Notes: a model not told the origin generated them from the sequence alone. A stretch of DNA of 64,000 nt from CAYFPX01 sp964519895 (GCA_964519895.1 CAZFLE010000020.1:15189-79188); one strand, 5' to 3'. Shown: positions 17,025-26,605, counted from the stretch's first letter. Program-made: numbers and translations.

Positions 17025-19738
17025 GCGGCGCCCGGTTCTCAGCAGCCTTCGTGGCGGCCCTCATCGGGGTGGGCTGCACCACCTATGCGCCCGTGGATGT
17101 GGACGGGGACGGCCTGACGGCGAGTCAAGGTGACTGCGACGACGCCGCAGCAGCAGCCTTCCCGGGCAACGAGGAGATCTGGTACGACGGCATCGACGGC
17201 GACTGCGACGGGTGGAGCGACCACGACGCCGACCGGGACGGTCACGACACGGTCGAGGCCGGCGGTGGCGACTGCGATGACACCCGAGCCGACATCGCGC
17301 CGGGCCTGTCCGAGCACTGCGACGACCCCCAGACCGATCGCGACTGTGACGGGATTCCGGGCGGCGAAGAAGACGGTGCGATCGGCGCCGTCCCCCTCTA
17401 CGAGGACGTTGACCAGGACGGACACGGCGCGGGCGAAGTGCGCTGGCTCTGCGAGGCCTCATCCCTATGGACCGCCAGCCTGGCCGACGACTGCGACGAC
17501 GCGGCGCCTTCGGTCTACCCGCAGGCGCCCGAGCTCTGCGACGGCCTGGTCAACGACTGCGATGCGACCGCGCTGCCCGAAGTCGAGCAGGATGGCGATG
17601 GCGACAGCTTCGTGGCCTGCGACGTGGACCCGGGCGGCTGGGCCGGCGATGTCATCGCCGGCGGCGGCGACTGTGATGACGACGACGCTGCGGTCTATCC
17701 GGGCGCCGAGGAGCTCTGTGACGGACAGGTCAACGACTGCCTGAGCGGAGTCCTGCCCGATGACGAGTCCGACAGCGACGGCGACGGCTACGTGGTGTGC
17801 GAGTACGACGCGGCCACCTGGGTCGGCGCCGACTCGGTGGAGGGCGGCGCCGACTGCGACGACGACGACGGGGACATCTCGCCGGTGGCCCAGGAGACCT
17901 GCGACGGCGCGGACGACGAAGACTGCGACGGGACCGTCGACGAGTCCGACGCCGTCGACGTCTCGACCTGGTACCGGGATCGAGACGGGGATGGCTTCGG
18001 CGACGCCGCAGAGACCGCGGTCGCCTGTGAGGCGCCGAGCACCCACGTGGCCTTGGGCACGGACTGCGACGACAGCGATGCGACGGTCTCTCCGAGTGGC
18101 CTCGAGGTCTGCGACGGGACCGTCGACCAGGACTGCGATGGACAGGTGGACGAGGCCGGGGCGGCTGACGCGGAGACCTGGTACGACGACGATGACAACG
18201 ACGGCTTTGGGGATGCCGGCGACAGCCAGACGGCCTGCGAGGCCCCGGACGGCCATGTCTCGGACGCCACGGACTGCGACGACACCGACGCGATGGTCTC
18301 ACCGGATGGCGTGGAGACCTGTGATGGCGTCCTGGACGAGGACTGTGACAGTCAGGTCGACGAGGCCGATGCGGTCGGCACGTCCACGTTCTACAGCGAC
18401 GGCGACGGCGACGGCTACGGAGCGCCCGACGACAGCACAGAGGCCTGCGAGGCCCCGAGCGGGTACACCTCGGATGGCAGCGACTGCGACGACGCCGATG
18501 GCGGGGTCTTTCCCGGCGCCGCCGAGGTCTGCGACGGTGCCGTCGACGAGGACTGCGACAGCTCGGTCGACGAGGACGGCGCGGTGGACGCGGCGACTTG
18601 GTACGCCGACGATGACGGCGACGGCTACGGGGACGCCACAGACACCCAGATCAGCTGCGAGGCCCCTGCCGACCACGTGACTCTGTCGACGGACTGCGAC
18701 GACAGCGACGCCTCCGTGAGCCCGGACGACCCGGAGGTCTGCGACGGGACGGTCGACGAGGACTGTGACGGCCAGGTCGACGAGAGCGACGCCACTGGCA
18801 CGTCGACCTGGTACCACGACGGCGATGGCGATGGCTACGGCGACCCGGCGGTCAGCTCCGAGGCGTGCTCGGCGCCCACGGACTACGTCGACAACGACCA
18901 GGACTGCGACGACAGCCTGTCCGGCTACGCCACGACCTGTCCCTGGGTCTCCGTGGCGGCTGGGACGGACCACACCTGTGGTCTGCGCAGCGACGGCTCG
19001 GTCGAGTGTTGGGGCTCCGACGCCGACGGCCAGGCCACCGCACCGGCGGGCACCTTCCTGTCCCTCTCCGCGGGAGCAACCCACACCTGCGGCGTGCAGA
19101 CCGACGCGACCGTCTCCTGCTGGGGCGGCGGGGACCCGGTCTATGGGAGTGGTGCGGCCAGCCCACCGGGGGGGACCTTCGACGCGGTGACTGCGGGCGG
19201 TGATCACTCCTGCGGCGTCGAGTCGTCAGGCTCACTGGCTTGCTGGGGCTCAGATGGCTCCGGACAGGCCACGCCGCCGACCGGGACCTTTGCGGCGGTC
19301 GCTGGCGGAGGGGAGCACAGCTGTGCCGTAGATGCTGCGGGCACGGTCACCTGCTTCGGCTCGGACGCCGACGGCCAGTCCAGCCCACCCAGCTCGGCGT
19401 TTTCGGTCATCGCCGCCGGCTGGGCCCACAACTGCGGCGTGCTGGCCACAGGCTCCCTGAGTTGCTGGGGCGGGGGGGATCCGGTCTACAACAGCGGCCT
19501 GGCCTCGCCACCGGCGGGCACCTACGACGCGGTGACAGCGGGCCAGGACCACTCCTGCGCCATCGACAACACCGCCTTGGTGAGCTGTTGGGGGTCAGAC
19601 AGCGATGGCCAGTCCACGCCGCCGGGTGACGCCTTTGTCCAGATCAGCGCCGGCGATGCCCACACCTGTGGCGTCACCACCGCCGGCGACGCGACCTGCT
19701 GGGGGGCCGACGGCTCGGGTCAGTCCACCCCGCCCTGA
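17021..19738 (+). CDS. MopE-repeat lipoprotein with RCC1-like propeller
   Basis: This encodes 905 residues; the ATG overlaps the previous stop codon. The signal MSGARFSAAFVAALIGVGC gives lipid Cys19. Residues 25-640 hold about ten MopE-type units (DCDDxDxxVSPDGxExCDGxxDEDCDxxVDE). Residues 644-905 are seven RCC1-like repeats, each with an HTCG or HSCG strand paired to a CWG strand about ten residues later and ending DGQxxPP. Every blade therefore carries two cysteines. It is predicted to be lipid-anchored, extracellular and metal-binding with a seven-bladed head. The tail overlaps the convergent gene at 19720 by 19 bases. Confidence 0.85.
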   Translation: MSGARFSAAFVAALIGVGCTTYAPVDVDGDGLTASQGDCDDAAAAAFPGNEEIWYDGIDGDCDGWSDHDADRDGHDTVEAGGGDCDDTRADIAPGLSEHCDDPQTDRDCDGIPGGEEDGAIGAVPLYEDVDQDGHGAGEVRWLCEASSLWTASLADDCDDAAPSVYPQAPELCDGLVNDCDATALPEVEQDGDGDSFVACDVDPGGWAGDVIAGGGDCDDDDAAVYPGAEELCDGQVNDCLSGVLPDDESDSDGDGYVVCEYDAATWVGADSVEGGADCDDDDGDISPVAQETCDGADDEDCDGTVDESDAVDVSTWYRDRDGDGFGDAAETAVACEAPSTHVALGTDCDDSDATVSPSGLEVCDGTVDQDCDGQVDEAGAADAETWYDDDDNDGFGDAGDSQTACEAPDGHVSDATDCDDTDAMVSPDGVETCDGVLDEDCDSQVDEADAVGTSTFYSDGDGDGYGAPDDSTEACEAPSGYTSDGSDCDDADGGVFPGAAEVCDGAVDEDCDSSVDEDGAVDAATWYADDDGDGYGDATDTQISCEAPADHVTLSTDCDDSDASVSPDDPEVCDGTVDEDCDGQVDESDATGTSTWYHDGDGDGYGDPAVSSEACSAPTDYVDNDQDCDDSLSGYATTCPWVSVAAGTDHTCGLRSDGSVECWGSDADGQATAPAGTFLSLSAGATHTCGVQTDATVSCWGGGDPVYGSGAASPPGGTFDAVTAGGDHSCGVESSGSLACWGSDGSGQATPPTGTFAAVAGGGEHSCAVDAAGTVTCFGSDADGQSSPPSSAFSVIAAGWAHNCGVLATGSLSCWGGGDPVYNSGLASPPAGTYDAVTAGQDHSCAIDNTALVSCWGSDSDGQSTPPGDAFVQISAGDAHTCGVTTAGDATCWGADGSGQSTPP

Positions 19739-21906
19739 TCCAGACGGCCTGCGGCCTCGGCCACCTGTGCTGCAAACCGGGTCCGGACCGCGTCTGTCAA
19801 GGCGTGGCCTTGACGCGGCAGGACGTGGAGCTCGACCCCGTGCCCCGCCGCGCGGAACCGTCGGGCAGTGTCTTCGGCCCTCGCGAGCGGGACGACGCTG
19901 TCCGCTGACCCGTGGACCAGGTCCACGAAGGTCGGCTGGGCACAGGTCGGTTGCGGTGTGAACACGGCCTGCTCGGGCAGCGCACCGGCGAAGACCACAG
20001 CTCGCTCGAACAAGCACGGTCGCTGAGCGATGAGGGCCAGCAGGACCGCACCCCCCTGGGAGGTCCCGGTCCCCAGGAGAGGGCGTCCTGGGCGGTCATC
20101 GATGGCGTCCCCGACCAGGCTGGATGCCCGGTCGAGCCACAGGGGGGAGAGGCGTCCACGGGGCCTGGGGAACCAACCCCAACCCTCGCCGGACGGGACC
20201 CTCCCTTGGGGGCACAGCCAGGCCAGCGACGGCTCAGCTGCTGCTGCGGAAGCGCAGGTCCGCGCAGCGGTTCCCCCCAGTGGATGAAGCCCAATCGCCA
20301 GCGGTGCCTTCGGGTCCGAGTGACGTCCACCCTGGGCCGGGCCGAGCTCGGGGGCTGGCGCGTGATCGGGGTCTCGGACGAACAAGCTGACCGCCTCTGG
20401 GAACAGACGGGAGGTCTCGGGCCAGCGGTCCCACCGCCCGGCCTCCAGCCAGCCGTCCCCGGGTGTCCAGGTCCCGGTCCCTCGGTGGAGCACCAGTGCC
20501 GCATCAGCAGGGTCGACGCCCCAGAAGCGGTCCGGCAGGCTGTGGGTCCACCACCAGGACCGCGTCCTTCGAGGGTCCGGACGGACCCAGCAGGTCGGAC
20601 AACCTCGATACTGGACCTGGGCCGTGGTCGACAGCTGGGTGAGCACCGCCAGCGGATCGGGCGGCGGACCAGGGCCGTCGTAGTCTCCCCAGACATCGAG
20701 CACCTGGACGTGGGGCGGGATCGCGGTGACCGCATCAAGTAGGTTCACCGCAGCCGTGTCAAAGGCGGCGGGCCGCCACAGCGCCAGCCAGAGGCCCAGA
20801 CCGATTCCCCCCAGAGCACCTGCAGCGCTCGCGGACAGGACTCGGGCGACGGGCAGGATGAGCAGGGGGAGAACGGGCAAGGCATATCGGGCCACGTGTC
20901 CCGGATGGGTGGTCCGGACGAGCACCAGGAGCACCCCAAGGGCCGCCAACCAGCCCCACCAGAGCCGATCCCGGGGGCCACGGAACCAGGCCAGAGCGGC
21001 CACGAGGAGCAGGCCTGGCCCCAGGTGGAGCGCGAGCGCGAGCACCGCAGGCGCGTCGGCGGTGAGCGGGCGTCGCAGGCCATCGCGGGTCACCAGAGCC
21101 GCCAGGACCAGCACGGTCCCTCCTGCGAGGTAGACCCCCTTGCGAAATGCGCTGCGGTCCGGGGCGATGAACCGGGCCAGGGCGGGCCCGGCCAGGACGA
21201 CGGGCACGGAGACCTTGACCAGGGCGAGGGGCAGCCAGGCCAGCGGCCCCAGGCGCTGCAGGATCAGCAGTCCCAGCGCAACGGCCGCCGCCGCCGACAG
21301 GTCGGCCGTCACCCAGCCCGCGTGGGCCCAGACCAAGGGCACGCCGAGCAGCAGGAGGGCAGCCTTGGGGCCTCCCAATCGCTCGAGTGCCCAGACCAGG
21401 CTGCAGGCCACGCCAGCAAGGAAGAGACCGTGGGGCAGGCCCAGGGCCAGCCAGCTGGCGAGCACTGCCCAGACCAGCGGCAGGTGGTGGCCGTCCGCAC
21501 CCTCGTCGTGGCCCCAGGCCAGCGACGACCACTCGCCCAAGACGCTGAACAAGCCCTTGTCCTGGAACGCCAGCATGTACTCGGAATAGAGCACCGTGTC
21601 GGGCATGGCCTGCGGGATGCCCAGGGTGGGCACCACGCCCAGGACGCAGATCCCGACCACCCCGAGCCTGCGGCCCCACATCGCCAGGACCAAGCCGAGG
21701 CCCAAGGGAAGCCACAGGGCCCTGAGGTCCAGGTGCGCCGAGAGCGCCTCCCAGTGCCAGTGGGCCGTCTGGTCGAGCGAGGCCACCGGGAGCAGTAGCA
21801 GCCACAGGGTCCACCACAGCAGTGACCAGGCACAGCCTCGCACCAGTCGTGCCCCAAGCGTGCCGGTCGCCAAAGGCTCGCTCATGGGTCGAAGGACCTG
21901 GTCCAT
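19720..21906 (-). CDS. Polytopic membrane protein fused to a serine esterase domain
   Basis: This encodes 728 residues; ATG 21906 is used, with ATG 21885 (MSEPLATGTL) as an alternative. Residues 20-400 contain about ten hydrophobic helices (for example LLWWTLWLLLLPVASL and LGLGLVLAMW), reminiscent of GT-C/ArnT-type glycosyltransferase or polymer-modifying membrane proteins. I see no decisive catalytic motif there. From about 540 an Abhydrolase_2-like domain begins: LHPLGG, nucleophile GTSQGG near 617, VHGSADSVVP with the expected Asp, and RQGHALT with His. The membrane part may present or transfer a substrate that the periplasmic esterase acts on; this is inference. It converges on the RCC1 gene. 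Confidence 0.7.
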   Translation of the reverse strand: MDQVLRPMSEPLATGTLGARLVRGCAWSLLWWTLWLLLLPVASLDQTAHWHWEALSAHLDLRALWLPLGLGLVLAMWGRRLGVVGICVLGVVPTLGIPQAMPDTVLYSEYMLAFQDKGLFSVLGEWSSLAWGHDEGADGHHLPLVWAVLASWLALGLPHGLFLAGVACSLVWALERLGGPKAALLLLGVPLVWAHAGWVTADLSAAAAVALGLLILQRLGPLAWLPLALVKVSVPVVLAGPALARFIAPDRSAFRKGVYLAGGTVLVLAALVTRDGLRRPLTADAPAVLALALHLGPGLLLVAALAWFRGPRDRLWWGWLAALGVLLVLVRTTHPGHVARYALPVLPLLILPVARVLSASAAGALGGIGLGLWLALWRPAAFDTAAVNLLDAVTAIPPHVQVLDVWGDYDGPGPPPDPLAVLTQLSTTAQVQYRGCPTCWVRPDPRRTRSWWWTHSLPDRFWGVDPADAALVLHRGTGTWTPGDGWLEAGRWDRWPETSRLFPEAVSLFVRDPDHAPAPELGPAQGGRHSDPKAPLAIGLHPLGGTAARTCASAAAAEPSLAWLCPQGRVPSGEGWGWFPRPRGRLSPLWLDRASSLVGDAIDDRPGRPLLGTGTSQGGAVLLALIAQRPCLFERAVVFAGALPEQAVFTPQPTCAQPTFVDLVHGSADSVVPLARAEDTARRFRAAGHGVELHVLPRQGHALTDAVRTRFAAQVAEAAGRLDQGGVD

Positions 21907-22008
21907 GGGGGTGGGGCGGGCATGTCCTGAGGCTACCGCCCGGCGTGTCGTGGGCCAGGTCGAGTCCTTGGGAGGGTTGGCGCTAGGAGCGCGCCCCCCT
22001 GGCGACGC

Positions 22009-23346
22009 TCAGAGGTCGAGCTCTTCTCTCAGCTCCCACAGGAGGTCTTCGGGGAGCGCAGTAGGCAAAAGCGCTCGCACCTCGGCCGCACGCCCGGCGT
22101 GGACAGCCTGTCGTGGGCTCTGGCCATTCAGCGCTGGAATCGGGTGGTTCAGCCAGTCCTGAGCCAGGTGCTGGTGGAATCCGTACTCAGCGTCCTGCTG
22201 GCTCCGGTCGTCAGCAGACGCCAGGCTCTGGTCCACTTGGACCGCCGGTCCATCGGGGTTGGAGTCGACCCTCTCGATCTCCAGCTCGTCCTCGACGACT
22301 GGCAGCGGCCCCCCGGTGCGCTCCAGCCAGTGTTGCCGGAGGACGTCGAGACGCTCGATGCTGTTGGTTTGGACGACAGCGACGCCGCCGTCGGGGCCCT
22401 CGCTGCTGAAGGAGGCCAGCGACAGCGGGCCGCCAAGCTGCGAGTCGTGGCGACCGATCCAGGTGGCGGTGTCGGAGTCGTGATGGACGATGTCCGCCCA
22501 AGGTTCGGTGGCATCGGCGAAGGCTGCCCACGGCAGCGTCAGGGTGGCGCGTACCAGAGCGAGATCGTGCCCATCACGGTTGACGAAGCGGGGACGGCGC
22601 TCGGCCTGTCTGGCAGCGGCCACCACTCCAGGGGCGAGCCGGCGCGTGTCCGCCGGGCTGAGGGCGTCTGCGTCAGGCCCTTTACCGAGCTCTTGCAGCC
22701 CCGCCAACATGGCCTGGACCGCGGCGATGCGGCCGGTCGGCGACAGCAGCAACGCGGTACCCTCGAGCTCATGGCGGCCGTCGATACAGACGATGAAGAA
22801 CAGCCCCCACTGCCCCGGCGAGAGCATGAAGCTAGCCGAGTTCTCCCGCACCGAGAAGACGGCTCCAGTCACGACGTCCTCGAGGATCAGGTACTTCCCC
22901 TCGGCGACCGACAGCAGTTCGAAGACGCCGAACCACGCGGTTCGCCAGGCCTCGTAGAGCTGCCGCTCCCGGCGACTAGCCGGGGGGTTCGCCCGGGAGT
23001 GACGCTCGATCAGCGAAGGCTGCCCGTCCTGGTTGCCCGTGACAAGTGCGTAGGCCACACCTTCCATGAACAACCGATCGTCGGGCGAGTGCGGGCCGAG
23101 CCAGTGGCGGATGCTCTGCTCGAGCTCCTCAGGGTGGTGCTGTTCAGCCCAGCGGGCGGCCCGGTCTCGGAGTGCGTGCATGCGGAGGATGCGCTTGTGG
23201 CGTCTCGATGGTGGCACGGTGATATTTCCGTGGGAGGCAAGGTACACCCAGCTATTCCGGCCGCGATCGGGGCGGTAGCCCCCTGGCCCGCCCGACGGCG
23301 TTGGAAGCTGTGCCCGGCCAAGCCGCTTCGCGGAAACCCACCTCAC
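22009..23346 (-). CDS. Uncharacterised cytosolic protein with ParS/MbcA-like C-terminal motif
   Basis: The frame gives 445 residues. The central segment (AWFGVFELLSVAEGKYLILEDVVTGAVFSVRE) and the C-terminal WLNHPIPALNGQSPRQAV resemble a poorly described family in which this tail follows an N-terminal SEC-C zinc motif. The tail recalls the DUF2384 toxin-binding region of Xre/MbcA/ParS antitoxins. No CPCGS/HxC zinc motif is visible here, so the N-terminus may be lost or diverged. The start is uncertain: GTG 23346 is the longest, with GTG 23217 and ATG 23181 as others; none has a good ribosome binding site. Codons are less GC-biased than those of its neighbours. No nearby toxin gene is evident. 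Confidence 0.65.
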   Translation of the reverse strand: MRWVSAKRLGRAQLPTPSGGPGGYRPDRGRNSWVYLASHGNITVPPSRRHKRILRMHALRDRAARWAEQHHPEELEQSIRHWLGPHSPDDRLFMEGVAYALVTGNQDGQPSLIERHSRANPPASRRERQLYEAWRTAWFGVFELLSVAEGKYLILEDVVTGAVFSVRENSASFMLSPGQWGLFFIVCIDGRHELEGTALLLSPTGRIAAVQAMLAGLQELGKGPDADALSPADTRRLAPGVVAAARQAERRPRFVNRDGHDLALVRATLTLPWAAFADATEPWADIVHHDSDTATWIGRHDSQLGGPLSLASFSSEGPDGGVAVVQTNSIERLDVLRQHWLERTGGPLPVVEDELEIERVDSNPDGPAVQVDQSLASADDRSQQDAEYGFHQHLAQDWLNHPIPALNGQSPRQAVHAGRAAEVRALLPTALPEDLLWELREELDL

Positions 23347-23471
23347 CCTTCCGCTATGAGGACATGAAGAACAGGCTCACCCACCGCGATCAGCGCCAGC
23401 TGGTGCCACGAGCGCGCGGAGGAGAACACCTCCTGGGTGACGCGCGGGCGGTCACGGAACTGGATCAGCGA

Positions 23472-25078
23472 TCACAGAGTCTTGTAGATCACATTGCTCG
23501 CGTCACAGGTCTCCTCCACCATGTCGCAGGGGCTGGAGATGTGGCTGGTGCCGGGCAGCCCCGTGTAGAAGNNNNNNNNNNNNNNNNNNNNNNNNNNNNN
23601 NNNNNNNNNNNNNNNNNNNNNNNNNNNNNNNNNNNNNNNNNNNNNNNNNNNNNNNNNNNNNNNNNNNNNNNCACCATGTCGCAGGGGCTGGAGATGTGGC
23701 TGGTGCCGGGCAGCCCCGTGTAGAAGCGCACGGTGGTGCCTGCACAGGCGCCGGAGACCCACACGCGGACCACGCCCCCGGCGGACCCGGTGACGGCCAC
23801 GATGGTCGGGTCCTCGTCGCAGCCGGGGTAGACGTAGGCCGCGCCGGTCCAGCTGCCGGCGTCCTGGTCCGAGGGGGCGCCGATGATCAGGTCGTCGAGG
23901 CCGTCACCGTCGACGTCTCCCGCTCCGGCGACCGCTTGTCCGAAGTTGTCCCCTGCTGCGCCATCCGAGGCCCACACCCTGGACTCGCGGTCCGTGTCCA
24001 AGCCCTCCGGGCCGCCATGGTAGAGCAAGGCTCCACCCGTGCCGACGCCGTCTGCGTTGTCTTCGCTGTTGTCACCGACAACCACGTCCCCATAGCCATC
24101 GCCGTCCACGTCTCCGACCCCGGACACCGAGTAGCCAAACTGCTGGCTCAGGGTTGTGTTGGTTGCAGTGACCTTCTGTTCGGTGTCGATGTCGACGCCC
24201 GTTGCGCTTCCGTAGTACACGTACGCGGCGCCACCCCCCGTCGTGTGGGCGTGACGGTAGGCCCCGGCCACGATGTCGTCGTAGCCATCGCCGTCCAGGT
24301 CCCCGGCCCCGGCGACGGAGAACCCCAGGCGATCGTTGGTCGCGCCGTCCGAGGCGGTGAGCTTGTCCTCGCGGGTCAGGTCGATGCCAGAGGAACTCCC
24401 GTAGTAGGCGTAGAGCGAGCCCTCGTCGCTCCCGGCGATGTCATCGCTGTAGGCACCGACCACCACGTCGTCGTAGCCATCTCCGTCCAGGTCCCCGGCG
24501 GCCGCCACGGCGGCTCCGAAGCGATCCTGGGAGGCCCCGTCTGACGCCGTGAGCACGTCGTACCGTGTCGCATCGACGCCGGTGGCGCTCCCGTAGTGGA
24601 TGAAGGCGGAGCCGTTGTTCGCGTCCAGCAGTTCTCCCACGATCAGGTCGTCGTAGCCGTCGTTGTCGAGGTCGCCGGCCCCGGAGACCGCCCAGCCGTA
24701 GTACTCCATCCAGTTCTCCGACGAGTCCACCAGCTGGGTCTCGGTGGTGACGTCGATGCCCGACGCGCTGCCGAAGTAGACATAGGCTGCGCCGCGGTCC
24801 TTGGAGTTGCTCGTGGACACACTCGAGCCCACGACCACGTCGTCGTAGCCATCTCCGTTCACGTCGCCGGCCGGAGAGACGGACCGGCCGAAGTTTGTGC
24901 CAGACGCCACGTCCGCACCGGTGAATTCCAGCTCTGTGCTCAGATCGATCCCGCTGGCACCGCCCAGGTAGACATAGACCGATCCGCCGTTGACTGCCGT
25001 GTCGGCGTCCAGGTAGCTCCCGACGATGACGTCGTCGTAGCCGTCTGCGTTCACGTCGCCTGCACTGGACACAGCCAT
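23472..25078 (-). CDS. FG-GAP propeller protein, interrupted by scaffold gap, N-terminus unclear
   Basis: Seven FG-GAP repeats (GDVNADGYDD through GDVDGDGLDD) are read from about 25095 down to 23890, followed by YPGCDEDPT and a tail with GACAGTTVRFYTGLPG. The gap at 23572-23671 breaks the frame. If the two identical 55-bp ends are collapsed, the frame continues into SSPCDMVEETCDASNVIYKTL and stops at 23472. ATG 25078 is the nearest start, but blade 1 (NLAAFG) begins just upstream of it and the open frame reaches 25330 with no signal peptide. The true 5' end may be damaged or frameshifted at the nine-base C/G run at 25135-25143. It is predicted to be extracellular; the role is unknown. Confidence 0.6.
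23517..23726. repeat. Identical 55-bp ends flanking the scaffold gap
   Basis: Bases 23517-23571 and 23672-23726 are identical over 55 positions and flank the run of Ns. Collapsing them into one copy restores the reading frame of the FG-GAP gene, so the duplication is most likely an assembly overlap and not biology. Confidence 0.9.
23572..23671. other. Scaffold gap, exactly 100 Ns
   Basis: One hundred Ns in a row, a placeholder length commonly inserted by scaffolders. The true distance between the flanks is probably negative, an overlap of 55 bases. Confidence 0.98.
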
Positions 25079-25149
25079 GCCGAAGGCGGCCAGATTCCGT
25101 ACGAGTTTCGCGAACAGTGCGTGATCCGCGCTCGCCCCCCCCCGAAGCG

Positions 25150-25187
25150 GTAGGGATTGTTCGACCCGCTGTAGGGAAAGTTCGAGG
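25150..25187. promoter_or_regulatory. Tandem GTAGGGA-N3-TTCGA sites upstream of the TSP3 gene
   Basis: Two copies start at 25150 and 25171, exactly 21 bases (two helical turns) apart, followed at 25190 by an inverted partial copy (AGTATCCC). The same 17-base element occurs at 27330, beside the response regulator/kinase promoter. They are probably operator sites of that regulator. An alternative reading is that the 21-bp period is seven codons of a lost coding sequence (SNxPY). Confidence 0.6.
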
Positions 25188-25268
25188 GGAGTATCCCGGC
25201 CCGAGGCGCGACCGTATGTGTGGATTGAGCGGCACCTGCCGCCGTTTACCACCACCCAGGGCAAAGCC

Positions 25269-26591
25269 ATGACTCCTCGAAGTACTCTCGCGCCTCTCGG
25301 CGCCATCCTGTTCATGATCTGGGGGCCCAACGCCCGGGCCGGACAGGTCTGCTACACCGGCGCCGAACTCCTCGCAGACGCCAGCGTCTCCTTTCCGAGT
25401 CGGGCGCCCGCGCTGAGCGGATCCAGCCTCACCTTTGCGCCGGGCTCCGGCCAGGGGACCCTGGTCTCGATCCCGCTCTTCGCGGCGGGAGAGCTGCTCT
25501 CGGACGGTTACGCCACCATCGATGCGACCATCACGCGAACGCGGTTGCAGGCCGACGACGATCTGAACGTGGTGGTGACCGACGGCGCCGCCGCCGGTGG
25601 CGTGGCGGCCCAGGACAACTTCGGCGGCATCCTGATCGCCTATCAGCTCGATCACAGCAGCTATCCCTTCTACGACTTCGGGCCCGAGGTGTTCCTCACG
25701 TCGACCAGCGGCGTGGGCGCAGCCCTGCCGGCGGTGGGTGGGGCCACCGCGTACGACATGTCCGTCGGGCTGGACTGCGACGGAATGACGCTGGGGGGGA
25801 CCTGGGGCACCGAGTCCGGCCAGCACGCCTTCAGCTTCCCCTACGACCGGACCGCAGGGCTGTCCCTGGACGTCGTCAGCGAAGCCGGTGACGAGGCCTA
25901 CCAGATCGACCAGATCTGCCTGGACGTGACCACCGCCAACTACGCAGGCGCCTGTGCCGTCTGCACCGGGGGCGACTGTGACGGTGACGGCGTGCACGAT
26001 GGCTCGGACAACTGTCCCGACACCGCAAATGGCGACCAGGCGGACACCGACGCCGACCTGCAGGGCGATGTCTGCGACAGCTGCCCGGCCGATGTCGGCA
26101 ACGACGCCGACCAGGATGGCCTGTGCGAGTCCGACGACAACTGCCCGGCGATCGCCAACGCGTCCCAGATCGACAGCGATGGCGACGGGGCTGGCGATGC
26201 TTGCGACAGCGACGACGACGACGACGGCGTGGCGGACGGGGGCGACAACTGTCCCTACGACGCCAACGCCGACCAGGCCGATGCCGACGGCGACGGCGCG
26301 GGCGATGCGTGCGACAGCGACGTCGACGGCGACGGGGTGATCGACGTGGACGACCAGTGCCTGGGCACCGCCCTCGACGCTGCGGTGGACGACAGCGGCT
26401 GCTCGATCGCCGAGCTGTGCCCCTGTGAGCACCCCGCAGGCGGTGACCGGTGGAAGAACCATGGCGCCTACGTGTCCTGCGTGGCCCATGCCGGCGAGGA
26501 CTTCGTCGACGCAGGGCTGATCTCCGAGGCCGACAAGGGCGACCTCCAGTCCGACGCCGGGGCCTCGACCTGTGGTCACAAGAACAAGTAG
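25269..26591 (+). CDS. Secreted thrombospondin type-3 repeat protein
   Basis: This encodes 440 residues from ATG 25269; the frame is open from 25218, but the ATG opens a proper signal, MTPRSTLAPLGAILFMIW, ending near ARA. Residues 25-220 are a beta-rich domain (VCYTGAELLADASVSF ... IDQICLDV), perhaps lectin-like. Residues 225-370 hold thrombospondin-3 calcium repeats (DSDGDGAGDACDSD, DNCPYDANADQADADG). The C-terminal 60 residues (CPCEHPAGG, WKNHGAYVSCVAHAGEDFV, ASTCGHKNK) form a Cys-containing cap that I have seen follow such repeats. It is predicted to be secreted and calcium-stabilised. Two copies of the GTAGGGA motif lie 80-120 bases upstream, so it is a candidate output of the adjacent two-component system. 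Confidence 0.85.
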   Translation: MTPRSTLAPLGAILFMIWGPNARAGQVCYTGAELLADASVSFPSRAPALSGSSLTFAPGSGQGTLVSIPLFAAGELLSDGYATIDATITRTRLQADDDLNVVVTDGAAAGGVAAQDNFGGILIAYQLDHSSYPFYDFGPEVFLTSTSGVGAALPAVGGATAYDMSVGLDCDGMTLGGTWGTESGQHAFSFPYDRTAGLSLDVVSEAGDEAYQIDQICLDVTTANYAGACAVCTGGDCDGDGVHDGSDNCPDTANGDQADTDADLQGDVCDSCPADVGNDADQDGLCESDDNCPAIANASQIDSDGDGAGDACDSDDDDDGVADGGDNCPYDANADQADADGDGAGDACDSDVDGDGVIDVDDQCLGTALDAAVDDSGCSIAELCPCEHPAGGDRWKNHGAYVSCVAHAGEDFVDAGLISEADKGDLQSDAGASTCGHKNK

Positions 26592-26605
26592 GAGAGGAGA
26601 CTCGG

